Shown: in pieces, positions 1 to 13,491 of the stretch
How the letters are laid out: each line of letters opens with the position of its first letter
Position numbering within the stretch: the stretch's first letter is position 1
Origin: Heliopora coerulea
Lineage: Eukaryota > Cnidaria > Anthozoa > Scleralcyonacea > Helioporidae
Direction of reading: 5' to 3'
Length of the DNA stretch: 64,000 nucleotides
Assembly (NCBI GenBank): GCA_030142905.1
Contig: JASJOG010000589.1
Coordinates: 1 to 64,000, forward strand
Made by a program: the position numbers and the translations under genes
Notes under the pieces: generated by a model
Database searches by the model: none
Seen by the model: the letters and a program-made list of their open reading frames with translations, nothing else
Told to the model about the DNA's origin: nothing

Positions 1-3000
1 CCTAACCCTAACCCTAACCCTAACCCTAACCCTAACCCTAACCCTAACCCTAACCCTAACCCTAACCCTAACCCTAACCCTAACCCTAACCCTAACCCTA
101 ACCCTAACCCTAACCCTAACCCTAACCCTAACCCTAACCCTAACCCTAACCCTAACCCTAACCCTAACCTAACCCTAACCCTAACCCTAACCCTAACCCT
201 AACCCTAACCCTAACCCTAACCCTAACCCTAACCCTAACCCTAACCCTAACCCTAACCCTAACCCTAACCCTAACCCTAACCCTAACCCTAACCCTAACC
301 CTAACCCTAACCCTAACCCTAACCCTAACCCTAACCCTAACCCTAACCCTAACCCTAACCCTAACCCTAACCCTAACCCTAACCCTAACCCTAACCCTAA
401 CCCTAACCCTAACCCTAACCCTAACCCTAACCCTAACCCTAACCCTAACCCTAACCCTAACCCTAACCCTAACCCTAACCCTAACCCTAACCCTAACCCT
501 AACCCTAACCCTAACCCTAACCCTAACCCTAACCCTAACCCTAACCCTAACCCTAACCCTAACCCTAACCCTAACCCTAACCCTAACCCTAACCCTAACC
601 CTAACCCTAACCCTAACCCTAACCCTAACCCTAACCCTAACCCTAACCCTAACCCTAACCCTAACCCTAACCCTAACCCTAACCCTAACCCTAACCCTAA
701 CCCTAACCCTAACCCTAACCCTAACCCTAACCCTAACCCTAACCCTAACCCTAACCCTAACCCTAACCCTAACCCTAACCCTAACCCTAACCCTAACCCT
801 AACCCTAACCCTAACCCTAACCCTAACCCTAACCCTAACCCTAACCCTAACCCTAACCCTAACCCTAACCCTAACCCTAACCCTAACCCTAACCCTAACC
901 CTAACCCTAACCCTAACCCTAACCCTAACCCTAACCCTAACCCTAACCCTAACCCTAACCCTAACCCTAACCCTAACCCTAACCCTAACCCCCTAACCCT
1001 AACCCTAACCCTAACCCTAACCCTAACCCTAACCCTAACCCTAACCCTAACCCTAACCCTAACCCTAACCCTAACCCTAACCCTAACCCTAACCCTAACC
1101 CTAACCCTAACCCTAACCCTAACCCTAACCCTAACCCTAACCCTAACCCTAACCCTAACCCTAACCCTAACCCTAACCCTAACCCTAACCCTAACCCTAA
1201 CCCTAACCCTAACCCTAACCCTAACCCTAACCCTAACCCTAACCCTAACCCTAACCCTAACCCTAACCCTAACCCTAACCCTAACCCTAACCCTAACCCT
1301 AACCCTAACCCTAACCCTAACCCTAACCCTAACCCTAACCCTAACCCTAACCCTAACCCTAACCCTAACCCTAACCCTAACCCTAACCCTAACCCTAACC
1401 CTAACCCTAACCCTAACCCTAACCCTAACCCTAACCCTAACCCTAACCCTAACCCTAACCCTAACCCTAACCCTAACCCTAACCCTAACCCTAACCCTAA
1501 CCCTAACCCTAACCCTAACCCTAACCCTAACCCTAACCCTAACCCTAACCCTAACCCTAACCCTAACCCTAACCCTAACCCTAACCCTAACCCTAACCCT
1601 AACCCTAACCCTAACCCTAACCCTAACCCTAACCCTAACCCTAACCCTAACCCTAACCCTAACCCTAACCCTAACCCTAACCCTAACCCTAACCCTAACC
1701 CTAACCCTAACCCTAACCCTAACCCTAACCCTAACCCTAACCCTAACCCTAACCCTAACCCTAACCCTAACCCTAACCCTAACCCTAACCCTAACCCTAA
1801 CCCTAACCCTAACCCTAACCCTAACCCTAACCCTAACCCTAACCCTAACCCTAACCCTAACCCTAACCCTAACCCTAACCCTAACCCTAACCCTAACCCT
1901 AACCCTAACCCTAACCCTAACCCTAACCCTAACCCTAACCCTAACCCTAACCCTAACCCTAACCCTAACCCTAACCCTAACCCTAACCCTAACCCTAACC
2001 CTAACCCTAACCCTAACCCTAACCCTAACCCTAACCCTAACCCTAACCCTAACCCTAACCCTAACCCTAACCCTAACCCTAACCCTAACCCTAACCCTAA
2101 CCCTAACCCTAACCCTAACCCTAACCCTAACCCTAACCCTAACCCTAACCCTAACCCTAACCCTAACCCTAACCCTAACCCTAACCCTAACCCTAACCCT
2201 AACCCTAACCCTAACCCTAACCCTAACCCTAACCCTAACCCTAACCCTAACCCTAACCCTAACCCTAACCCTAACCCTAACCCTAACCCTAACCCTAACC
2301 CTAACCCTAACCCTAACCCTAACCCTAACCCTAACCCTAACCCTAACCCTAACCCTAACCCTAACCCTAACCCTAACCCTAACCCTAACCCTAACCCTAA
2401 CCCTAACCCTAACCCTAACCCTAACCCTAACCCTAACCCTAACCCTAACCCTAACCCTAACCCTAACCCTAACCCTAACCCTAACCCTAACCCTAACCCT
2501 AACCCTAACCCTAACCCTAACCCTAACCCTAACCCTAACCCTAACCCTAACCCTAACCCTAACCCTAACCCTAACCCTAACCCTAACCCTAACCCTAACC
2601 CTAACCCTAACCCTAACCCTAACCCTAACCCTAACCCTAACCCTAACCCTAACCCTAACCCTAACCCTAACCCTAACCCTAACCCTAACCCTAACCCTAA
2701 CCCTAACCCTAACCCTAACCCTAACCCTAACCCTAACCCTAACCCTAACCCTAACCCTAACCCTAACCCTAACCCTAACCCTAACCCTAACCCTAACCCT
2801 AACCCTAACCCTAACCCTAACCCTAACCCTAACCCTAACCCTAACCCTAACCCTAACCCTAACCCTAACCCTAACCCTAACCCTAACCCTAACCCTAACC
2901 CTAACCCTAACCCTAACCCTAACCCTAACCCTAACCCTAACCCTAACCCTAACCCTAACCCTAACCCTAACCCTAACCCTAACCCTAACCCTAACCCTAA

Positions 3001-3523
3001 CCCTAACCCTAACCCTAACCCTAACCCTAACCCTAACCCTAACCCTAACCCTAACCCTAACCCTAACCCTAACCCTAACCCTAACCCTAACCCTAACCCT
3101 AACCCTAACCCTAACCCTAACCCTAACCCTAACCCTAACCCTAACCCTAACCCTAACCCTAACCCTAACCCTAACCCTAACCCTAACCCTAACCCTAACC
3201 CTAACCCTAACCCTAACCCTAACCCTAACCCTAACCCTAACCCTAACCCTAACCCTAACCCTAACCCTAACCCTAACCCTAACCCTAACCCTAACCCTAA
3301 CCCTAACCCTAACCCTAACCCTAACCCTAACCCTAACCCTAACCCTAACCCTAACCCTAACCCTAACCCTAACCCTAACCCTAACCCTAACCCTAACCCT
3401 AACCCTAACCCTAACCCTAACCCTAACCTAACCCTAACCCTAACCCTAACCCTAACCCTAACCCTAACCCTAACCCTAACCCTAACCCTAACCCTAACCC
3501 TAACCCTAACCCTAACCCTAACC

Positions 3524-3589
<66 letters not shown>

Positions 3590-3620
3590 CCCTAACCCTA
3601 ACCCTAACCCTAACCCTAAA
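1..3620. repeat. Terminal telomere tract, (CCCTAA)n
   Basis: About 600 copies of CCCTAA read from the first base, so this is the C-rich strand at a left chromosome end. The repeat is the TTAGGG type used by most metazoans. The tract is nearly perfect. The only deviations I found are a CCTAA at 168-172, a CCCCCTAA at 989-996, a CCTAA at 3427-3431, and CCCTAAA-type variants near 3541-3546 and 3569-3571. Variants cluster in the last 200 bases, as expected for the old centromere-proximal edge of a telomere. The tract stops abruptly at 3620 with ...CCCTAAA followed by unrelated satellite. Confidence 0.98.
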
Positions 3621-4682
3621 TGTCAATCCACCTTAACTTTAAACCACATATTAACTCACAAAAATCATTTATTATTTCAGAACATTTTAAGACTTAAACC
3701 TTGGTTCTCTTTAAACTGCAGCTTAAATCCCATAATCAGTTTTTTATGCGTTTCAGTCAATTTTCAGTCTTAAACCCCGGTTTATCTGTAAATCGTGGCT
3801 TAACTCCCCAAATTGGTTATTTATGCATTTCAGACCATTTTAAAATTAAACACCGGCTTACCATTAAACCGCGGCTTAACTCCCAAAATTCGTTTTTTAT
3901 GCATTTCTAACCATTTAAAATTAAACCCCGGCTTAACTTTAAACCGCGTATTAACTACCACAATTGTTTTTTTATGCATTTCAGAACATTTTAAAATTAA
4001 ACCCCGGCTTACCTTTAAAACGCGGGGTAACTCCCAAAATTGGTTTTTTATGCATTTCAAACCATTTTAAGTCTTAAACCCCTTCTTAACTTTAAACCGC
4101 AGCTTAACTCTAAAAATTGGTTTTTTATTCATTTTAGACCATTTTAAGTCTTAAACCCCGGATTATCTGTAAATAGCGGCTTAACTCCCAAAATCGGTTT
4201 TTTATGCATTTCAGACCATTTTAAAATGAAACCCCGGCTTACCTTTAAACCGCGGCTTAACTCCCAAAATTGGTTTTTTATGCATTTCAGACCATTTTAA
4301 AACTTAAACCCAGGCTTAACTTAAAACAGCTTCTTAACTACAAAAATCAGTTTTTTATGCATTTCAGACCATTTTAAGTCTTAAACCCCGGCTTAACTTT
4401 AAACCGCGGCTTAACTCCCAAAATTGGTTTTTTATGCATTTCAGACCATTTTGAAACTTGAACATTGACTTAACTTTAAACCACAGGCTAACTCCCAAAA
4501 TTGGGTTTTTTTATACATATAAGACAATTTTTAGACTTAAACCCTGGTTTAACTTTATACCATGGCTTAACTCCAAATATCGGTTTTATGTTTTTCAGAG
4601 AATTTTAAGACTTAAACTGTGGCTTAAGTTTAAACTGAAGTTGAAGTCCCAAAATTGGTCTTTATACATTTCAGACCATCTC
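3621..4682. repeat. Subtelomeric 77-bp satellite, about 14 degenerate copies
   Basis: A recurring unit of 76-77 bp follows the telomere directly. Spacing was measured between successive CATTTTAA blocks at 3987, 4063 and 4140. Each unit reads roughly CATTTTAAGTCTTAAACCC, CGGCTTAACTTTAAACCGC, GGCTTAACTCCCAAAATTGG, TTTTTTATGCATTTCAGAC. Inside the unit TTAAACCSCGGC occurs twice in near-tandem order, so it probably arose by duplication of a shorter TTAAACC-type motif. Copies are most alike in the middle (about 3,780-4,440) and diverge at both edges. Open frames crossing several units are repeat artefacts and encode nothing recognisable. Confidence 0.9.
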
Positions 4683-6707
4683 TTTGTCTGTGTATATCTG
4701 TCTATTTCTCTGTCTGTCTCTATCTGTTTGGCTCTCTTTCTTTGTCTATTTGTCTTTCTATTTGCTTGTCTGTCTGTTTGTCTGCCTTTCTGTGTGTTTG
4801 TTTGATTTTTGTTTTCCTGTCTTTCGGTCTGTTTGTCTGTCTGTTTGTTTGTCTGTGTTTCTGTCTTTCTGTGTGTCTGTCTGTTTGTTTGTCTGTGTTT
4901 CTGTCTTTCTGTGTGTCTGTTTGTTTGTTGTCTGTCTGTCTATCTGTTTGTGTTTGTCTGTCTGTTTGTCTGTCTGTTTTTCCTGTCTTTTTGTCTTACT
5001 GTTTGTCTGACTGTGTTTTTCTGATTGTTTGTCTTTTTGTCTGTCTGTCTGTTTGTCTTTTTGTCTGTCTGTCTGTTTGTCTTTTAGTCTGTCCTTCTGT
5101 ATGTGTGTTTGTTTGTCATTCTGTTTTTTTTGTCTGTCTATTTGTCCATTTGTCCATTTGTCCATCTGTCTTTCTGTTTGTCTGTTTTCCGATTATCTGT
5201 CTGTCTGTCTGTCTGTAGGTCTGTTTGTCTGTCTGTTTGTCTTTCTGTTTGTCTATCTGTTTGTGTCTGTTTATCTGTTTGTTTGTCTGTCTTTTTGTCT
5301 TTCTGTTTGTCTGTCTGTTTGTCATTCTGTTTTTTGTCTGTCTATTTGTCCATTTGTCCATCTGTCTTTCTGTCTGACTGTTTTCCAATTATCTGTCTGT
5401 TTGTCTGTCTGTTTGTCCGTTTGCCTGTCTGTTTGTCCATTTGTCTGTCTGTTGTACTGTCTGTTTGTCCGTTTGTCTGTCTGTTTTACTGTCTTTTTGT
5501 CTATTTGTCTGTTTGTCTATCTGTTTTTCTATCTGTTTGTCTGTTTCTCTTTCTGTCTGATTGTCTGTTTGTCTGTCTATCGGTATATCTGTTTGTCTGT
5601 CTATTGGTTTGTCTGTTTGTCTGTTTGTCTGTTTGTCTGTTTGTCTGTCCTTTTTATGTCTGTCTGTCTGTCTGTTTGTCTGTCTTTTTTGTCTACCTGT
5701 CTGTTTTTCAGTCTGTCTGTCTTTACATCTGTCTGTCTGTCTATTTGTCTATCTGTCTGTCTATTTGCCTGTGTGTCTGTCTGTCTGCCTGTTTGTCTAT
5801 CTGTCTGTCTGTCTGTTTTTCTTTATTTTTTTATCTGTTTATCTGTCTAGTTGTCTGTCTGTTTGTTTGCTTTTTGTCTGTTTGTCTATCTGTTTGTCTG
5901 TCTGTTTTTCTGTCTTTTTTCTATCTGTCTATCTATCATTCTGTTTGCCTATCTATTTGTCTGTCTGTCGGTTTATCTTTCTGTTTGTCTGTCTGTTTGT
6001 CTGTCTGTTTATCTGTCTGTTTGCCTGTTTGTCTGTCTGACTATATTTTTGTATCTATTAATTTGTGTCTATCTGTCTGTTTGTCTGTCTGTCTGTTTTT
6101 CTGACTGTTTGTCTTTTTGTCTTTCTGTCTGTCTGTCTGTCTGTCTTTCAGTCAGTCGGTCTGTATGTCTGTTTGTTTGTCGTTCTGTTTTTAGTCTGTC
6201 TATTTGTCCATCTTTCTTTCTTTCTGTCTGTTTTCCAACTATCTGTTTGTCTGTCTGTTTGTCTGTCTATTTGTCTGTCTGTTTGTCAGTCTGTTTGCTT
6301 GTCTGTTTGTCTGTCTGTTTGTCTGTCTGTTTGTCTGTCTGTTTGTCTGTCTGTTTGTCTGTCTGTTTGTCTGTCTGTTTGTCTGTCTGTTTGTCTGTCT
6401 GTTTGTCTGTCTGTTTGTCTGTCTGTTTGTCTATTTGTTCGTTTTTCTGTCTGTCTGTTTGTCCGTCTGTCTGTCAGTTTATCTGTCTGTTTGTCTGAAT
6501 TTCTGTCTGTCTGTGTATTTGTCTGCTGTTTGTCTGTCTCTTTGTCTGTCTGTTTCTCTTTCTGTTTGTCTGTCTCTTTGTCTGTCCTTTTGTCTAATGT
6601 TTGTCGTTCTGTTTATCTATCTGTTTGTCTGTCTGTTTGTCTGTCTATTTGTCTGTCTGTTTGTCTGTTTGTTTGTCTTTTTGTCTGTCTGTCTGTGTGT
6701 GGTGTAG
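4683..6707. repeat. TGTC/TGTT low-complexity tract with higher-order repeats
   Basis: About 2 kb of imperfect TGTC, TGTT and TATC tetramers, mostly in 8- and 12-base combinations such as TGTCTGTCTGTT. The purest part is 6,290-6,430. A longer block containing TTTGTCCATTTGTCCATCTG and TGTTTTCCGATTATCTG recurs near 5,110-5,195, 5,310-5,395 and 6,175-6,245, so the tract contains segmental duplications rather than simple slippage alone. All three forward frames stay open for long stretches and give Cys/Leu/Ser/Val-rich peptides with no gene-like composition. The right end merges into the TG microsatellite of the next repeat family. Confidence 0.93.
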
Positions 6708-9700
6708 TAAGATAGGTATCGCTTTCCTTTGAACAAAAACGTTAAAGGCTGAGGGTTGCTAGGTCTGGCTCGATAATTGTTTATGACAAGGCTTGCATAT
6801 GATTGGAACCAAATATTATGCACTACATCTTTCGTCATACGTTTGTATAAGATTACATTAGTAAGCTTTGTTTAGCCTTTGGTTAGGGTTTGGTTAGGGT
6901 TTGGTTAGGGTTTGGTTATGGCTTGGTTATGGCTTGGTTAGGGTTTGGTTAGGGTTTGGTTAGGGTTTATTTAGGGTTTGGTTAGCGTTTGTTAGGGCTT
7001 GGTTAGTGCTTGGTTAGTGCTTGGTTAGGGTTTGGTTAGGGTTTGGGTAGGCTGTATTTAGGCTTTCGTTGGGATACGCTTAAGCTTTCGTTGGGTCCTG
7101 GTTATGCTTTGGTTAGGATTTGCATAGGGTTTAGTTGGGGTTTGGTTAGGATTTGCATGGTGTTTTGTTAGGGTTTGGTGAGGATGTGGCTAGGCTTTGG
7201 TTAGTCTTTCGATAGGTTCTTTGGTTCTGATACCTTCGACAACATCCTCCTCCAGTATCAAACATACGTATATGCATAAACACACAGACACACATATATA
7301 AAGTCTAATTCGGATTCGAAATTGCAAATCCAAATTTATCCTGCCCGTAATCTACTCTGTAACCGAAGACTCACACACAATCACTTAACTCTACATGCAT
7401 ACCACTAGTGTAGCCATGTCAAACTCGCTATATCACAAAGCTAAAAGCATGTTGTATCATTAACATTTTCACTTCCAATCGTTAGACAATCACCACTACA
7501 CAACTGTAACACAAATGTGGTTCAAATTACCTCCTCTAAAACAAAAAATATCAGTGGGTGCTAATGAGATCGATATCAATTTCCCTCGAACAAAAGCATT
7601 TCAGTCACCTATATGGACACACTTTTCGGGTTGGAGTCTTTCAATCTGTTTGTGGGTATGTAGTAATACGACAAGGTATCGCTTTCCCTTGAGCAAAACC
7701 ATTAAAAGCTTAAAGTTCCTTGGTGTGGCTTGATAATTGTTTATGACAAGGTTTGCATAAGATTATAACCAAATATAATGTGCTACATCTTTGGTCATAT
7801 GTTTGTATAAGATTGCATTCATAAGCTTTGTTTAGCCTTTGGTTAAGGTTTGGTTGGGGATTGTTAAAGCTTTGATTAGGCTTTCGTTAGGCTTTGGTTA
7901 GGCTGTAGTTAGGCTTTGGTTGTGATCTGGTTAAGCATTGTTTAGGTTTTGGTTAGGATTTGCGTAGGCTTTCGTAAGGGTTTCGTTAGGATTTGGTTAC
8001 GCTTTCGTTAGGCTTTGGTTAGGTTCTTTGTTTCTGATATCTTCGACAGCATCCTCCCCCAGCATCAAACATTGGTATATACATACACATAGACACACAC
8101 ACATATATAAAGTCTAATTCGAGGTCGAAATCGCAAAACCAAATGTATCGTACGCAAGATTTAATCTTAAACTAAAGACTCACACTCATTCACTCAACTC
8201 TACATGGCATATCACTAGTGTAGCCATATCACGCTCACTAAAGCCCGCGGCAAAAAGTGCGTTCCATCATTAATAGTTTCACTTCCAATCGTTAGACAAT
8301 CACCACTACACAACTGTAACACAAGTGTGGTTCAAATTACCTCCTCTAAAACCAAAAAAATAAGTGTGTGCTAGTAAGATAGGTATCAATTTCCCTCGAG
8401 CAAAAGCATTTCATTCTCATATGTGTACAAACTTATGGGGTTGGAGTGTTTCAATCTGTTTGTGGGTATGTAGTAATACGACAAGGTATCGCTTTCCCTT
8501 GAGCAAAAACGTTAAAAACTTGGAGTTTCTTGGTCTGCCTTGATAATTGTTTATGACAAGACTTGCATAAGATTGTAACCAAATATTATGCACTACATCT
8601 TTTGTCATATATTTCTAAGACATAGCATTCGTAAGCCTTTTTTAGCCATTGGTTATGGTTTAGTTGGGCTTTGGTTAGGCTTTGATTAGGCTTTGGTTAG
8701 GATCTGGTAAGACTGTGGTTAGGCTTTGGTTTGGCTTTGGATACGGTGTAGTTAGGCTTTGGTTGGGATCTCTTTAGGCTTCGCTTGATATCAGGTTAAA
8801 GTTTGGTTAGGCTTTGGTTAGGCTATGGATAGGCTTCGGTTAGGCTGTAGTTAGGCTTTTGTTGTGATCTGGTCAGGCTTTGGTTGATATCTGGTTTGGC
8901 TTTGGTTTGGGTTTCATTGTGTTTTGGTTAGACTTTTGCTAACTTTTGGTTAAGCTTTGGTTAGGCTTTGTTAGGCTTTTGTAAGGCTGTAGTTAGGCTT
9001 TGGTTTGGATATGGTTAGGTTTTGTATGGGATATGGTTACACTTTTTTAAGGCTTTGGTTAGGGTTTGGTTGGAGTTTGGTTAGCCTTGGTTATGCGTTT
9101 GTTTGTGTTTGGTTAAGCTCTAGTTAGGCTTTGGTTGGCATCTCGTTTGGCTATGGTTAGGTGCTGGTTAGTCTTTGGATAGGCTTTGGTTAGGATTTGG
9201 TTAGGCTGTATTTAGGCTTTCGTTGGGATCCGCTCAAGCTTTCGTTGAGTCCTGGTTATGCTTTTGTTAGGATTTGCATAGGGTTTAGTTAGGGTTTGTT
9301 TAGGATTTGCATGGTGTTTTGTTAGGGTTTGGTGAGGATGTGGCTAGGCTTTGGTTAGTCTTTCGATAGGTTCTTTGGTTCTGATACCTTCGACAACATC
9401 CTCCTCCAGTATCAAACATACGTATATACATAAACTCACAGACACACATACGTAAAGTCTAATTTGGATTCGAAATCGCAAATCCAAATTTATCCTGCCC
9501 GTAATCTACTCTGTAACCGAAGACTCACACTCATTCACTTAACTCTACATGCATACCACTAGTGTAGCCATGTCAAACTCGCTATATCACAAAGCTAAAA
9601 GCATGTTGTATCATTAACATTTTCACTTCCAATCGTTAGACAATCACCACTACACATCTATAACACCAGTGTGGTTCCAATTACCTGATCTAAAACCAAA

Positions 9701-12449
9701 AAAATAAGTGTGTGCTGGTAAGATAGGTATCAATTTCCCTCGAGCAAAAGCATTTCATTCTCATATGTGTACAAACTTATGGGGTTGGAGTGTTTCAATC
9801 TGTGTGTGTGTATGTAATAGTAAGATAGGGTATCGCTTTCCCTTGAGCAAAAACGTTAAAAACTTGGAGTTTCTTGGTCTGCCTTGATAATTGTTTATGA
9901 CAAGGCTTGCTTAAGATTGTAACCAAATATTATGCACTACATCTTTTGTCATATATTTCTAAGACATAGCATTCGTAAGGTTTTTTCAGCCTTTTGTTAG
10001 GGTTTGGTTCGGGTTGGTTAGGCTTTGGTTAGGCTTTGGTTAGGCTTTGGTTACGCTTTGGTTAGGCTTTTGTTAGGCTGTAGTTCGGCTTTGGTTGGGA
10101 TCTGGTGAGGCTTGGATTAGGCTTTGGTTAGGATTTGCGTAGGCTTTGGTTAGGTTTTGTTTTGGATTTGGTTAGGTTTTGGTTAGGCTTTGGTTAGGTT
10201 CTTTGGTTCTGATACCTTCGACAACATCCTCCTCCAGCATCAAACTTACGTATACACACACACACATATATAAAGTCTAATTCGGGGTCGAAATGGGAAA
10301 ACTAAACCTATCCTATGCGAGGTTTGCTCTCAAACTAAAGACCCACATTCATTCACTCAACTCTACATGGCATACCACTCGAGTAGCCATGTCATGCTCA
10401 CTTTAGCACGCGGCTTAAAGCCGATTCCATCAATAACAGTTTCACTCCCAATCGTTAGACAATAACAACTACACAACTGTAACACCAGTGTAGTTCCAAT
10501 TGCCTACTCTGAAACCAAAAAAATCAGTGTGTGCTAGAAAGATAGGTATCAATTTCCCTCGACCAAAAGCATTTCAGTCTCCTATATGGACACACTTGTG
10601 GAGTTGGAGTGTTTCAATCTGTATGTGATTGTGTATGTAGTAGTAAGATAAGGTGTCGCTTTCCCTTAAGCAAAAACATTAAAAGGTTGGAGTTCCTTGG
10701 TCTGCCTTGATAATTGTTTATGACAAGGTTTGCATAAGATTATAACCAAATATAATGCGCTACATCTTTGGTCTTATGTTTGTATGAGATTGCATTCATA
10801 AGCTTTGTTTAGCCTTTGGTTAGCGTATGGTTGTGGTTTGGTTACGCTTTGATTAGGCTTTCGTTAGGCTTTGGTTAGGCTGTAGTTACGTTTTTATTGG
10901 AATCTGGTTAGGCTTTGGTTGGGATCTGTTTAGGCTTTGTTTAGGATTTGCGTAGGTTTTGGTTAGGGTTTGATTAGGATTTGTTTAGACTTTGGTTAGG
11001 CTTTGGTTAGCCTTTGGTTAGGTTCTTTGGTTCTGATACCTTCGACAGCATCCTCCTCCACCATCAAACATGCGTATACATATACACACACACATATATA
11101 TATAGTCTAATTTGCGGTCGAAATTGGAAAACCAAACGTATCCTACGCGAGATTTACTCTGAAACTAAAGACTCACACTCATTGACTCAACTCTACATGG
11201 CATACCACTAATGTAGCCGTGTCACGCTCACTATAGCATGCGGCTAAAAGCGCGTTCCAACATTAACAGTTTCACTCCCAATCGTTAGACAATCACAACT
11301 ACACAACTGTAACACCTGTGCGGTTCCAATTACCTGCTCTAAAACCAAAAAAATCAGTGTGTGCTAGTAAGATAGGTATCAATTTTCCAGGAGCAAAAGC
11401 ATTTCAGTCTCCTATATGGACACACTTGTGGGGTTGCAGTGTTTCAATCTCCGTGTGTGTGTGTATGTAGTAGTAAGATAAGGTATCGCTTTCCCATGAG
11501 AAAAAACTTTAAAAGCTTGGAGTTTCTTGGTCTGGCTTGATAATTGTTTATGAAAAGGCTTCCATAAGATTGTAACCAAATATTATGCACTTCATCCTTG
11601 GTCATATGTTTGTATAAGATTGCATTAGTAAGCTTTGTTTAGCCTTTTGTTAGCGTTTGGTTCGAGATTGGTTAGGCTTTGGTTAGGCTTTGGTTAAGCT
11701 TTGCTTAGGCTTTGATCAGGCTGTAGTTAGGCTTTGGGTTTGATCTGGTTAAACTTTGGTTGGGATCTGGTTAGGCTTTGGTTAGGATTTGCGTAAATTT
11801 TTGTTAGGGTTTGGTTAGGCTTTGTTTAGGCTTTGTTTAGGCTTTGGTTAGGCTTTGGTTTGGTTCTTTGGTTGTGATACCTTCTACAGGATCTTCCTCC
11901 AGCATCAAACATACGTATATACAAACACACACACACACACATATATATAAAGTCTAATTCGGGGTCGAAATCGCTGAACCAAAAGTATCCTACGCGAGAT
12001 TAACTCTGAAACTAAAGACTCACACTCATTCACTCAACTCTACATAGCATACCAATAGTGTAGCCATGTCATGCTCACTATAGCCCGCGCCTGAAAGCGC
12101 GTCCCATCATTAACAGTTTCGCTCCCAATCGTTAGACAACAACAACTACACAACTGTAACACCCGTGTGGTTCCAATTACCTGATCTAAAACCAAAAAAA
12201 TCAGTGTGTGCTAGAAAGATAGGTATCAATTTCCCTCGAGCAAAAGCATTTCAGTCTCCTATATGGACACACTTGTGCGGTTGGAATGTTTCAATTTGTG
12301 TGTGTGTGTGTGTATGTAGTAGTAAGATAAGGTATCGCTTTCCCATGAGCAAAAACGTTAAAGGCTTGTAGTTTCTTGGTCTGGCTTGATAATTGTTTAT
12401 GACAAGGCTTGCATAAGATTGTAACCGAATATTATGCACTACATAAAGA
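6698..12449. repeat. Subtelomeric satellite, seven units of about 0.8-1.35 kb
   Basis: The anchor GATAATTGTTTATGACAAGG occurs, with minor changes, near 6772, 7731, 8540, 9886, 10709, 11539 and 12388, giving spacings of about 959, 809, 1346, 823, 830 and 849 bp. Each unit has a conserved half of about 500 bp and a variable half made of 11-bp GGTTAGGSTTT repeats. The conserved half carries TTCTTTGGTTCTGATACC, a CACA/TATA microsatellite, and two related copies of GATAGGTATC...TTTCCCTCGAGCAAAA about 130 bp apart. Length differences come mainly from the 11-bp array. The first and last units are truncated by the flanking simple-repeat tracts. No gene-like frame exists. Confidence 0.92.
6876..7215 (+). 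repeat. Telomere-like 11-bp array, GGTTAGGGTTT
   Basis: This is the variable half of the first subtelomeric unit and the purest of its kind: GGTTAGGGTTT repeated with occasional GGTTATGGCTT and GGTTAGTGCTT variants. The TTAGGG sense lies on the plus strand, opposite to the terminal telomere, where CCCTAA is on the plus strand. Later units near 7840-8025, 8640-9360, 9980-10195, 10800-11020 and 11640-11865 carry mostly GGTTAGGCTTT. Whether it derives from inverted telomere sequence or only resembles it cannot be decided from one window. Confidence 0.8.
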
Positions 12450-12509
12450 TGTATCTATTTGTCTGTCTATCTATCTACCTATCTATCTATCTATCTCTCT
12501 ATCTATCTA

Positions 12510-12545
<36 letters not shown>

Positions 12546-12605
12546 TCTACCTATCTGTCTATCTATCTATCTGTCTATCTATCTATCTATTTAATCCATC
12601 TATAA

Positions 12606-12649
<44 letters not shown>

Positions 12650-12661
12650 CTCTTTCTATCG

Positions 12662-12698
<37 letters not shown>

Positions 12699-12725
12699 CC
12701 TATCTATCTTTCTCTCTTTCTATCG

Positions 12726-12779
<54 letters not shown>

Positions 12780-13017
12780 TTATCTATTTATTTATCTATC
12801 TATCTATGTAATCTATCTTTCTACTTATTTATCAATCTATAAATCTAACCTTTCTATCTAATCTTTCTATCTAATCTCTCTATCTTATCTATCTATCTAT
12901 CTGTCTTTTCTATGTAATCTCTCTATCTTATCTATCTATCTTTCGGTCTTTTCTATCTAATCTATCTATCTTATCTATCGATCTATCTATATATCTATCT
13001 ATCTATCTATCTATCTA

Positions 13018-13051
<34 letters not shown>

Positions 13052-13121
13052 ATTCCATCTACCTATCTATCTATCTATCTATCTATCAGTCTATCTATCT
13101 ATCTATTTAATCCATCTATAA

Positions 13122-13159
<38 letters not shown>

Positions 13160-13401
13160 TTATTTATCTATCTATCTATGTAATCTATCTTTCTACTTAT
13201 TTATCAATCTATAAATCCAATCTATCTATCTATCTATCTATCTGTCTTTTCTATCTAATCTCTCTATCTTATCTATCTATCTATCTGTCTTTTCTATCTA
13301 ATCTCTCTATCTTATCTATCTATCTTTCGGTCTTTTCTATCTAATCTATCTATCTTATCTATCGATCTATCTATATATCTATCTATCTATCTATCTATCT
13401 A

Positions 13402-13433
<32 letters not shown>

Positions 13434-13454
13434 TCATTCTATCTACCTACCTAC

Positions 13455-13491
<37 letters not shown>

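Noticed and set aside
3701..4070. Short frames on both strands that look alike
   Set aside because: They cross the 77-bp satellite; similarity is due to the repeat.
4655..6715. Several long open frames (up to 333 codons) rich in Cys, Leu, Ser, Val on the plus strand, and Lys/Gln/Thr-rich frames on the minus strand
   Set aside because: They are direct translations of TGTC/TGTT repeats in all frames; composition and overlap exclude genes.
12409..12811. Leu/Ser/Ile/Tyr-rich frames of 61 and 125 codons
   Set aside because: Products of the TCTA repeat with no independent coding signal.
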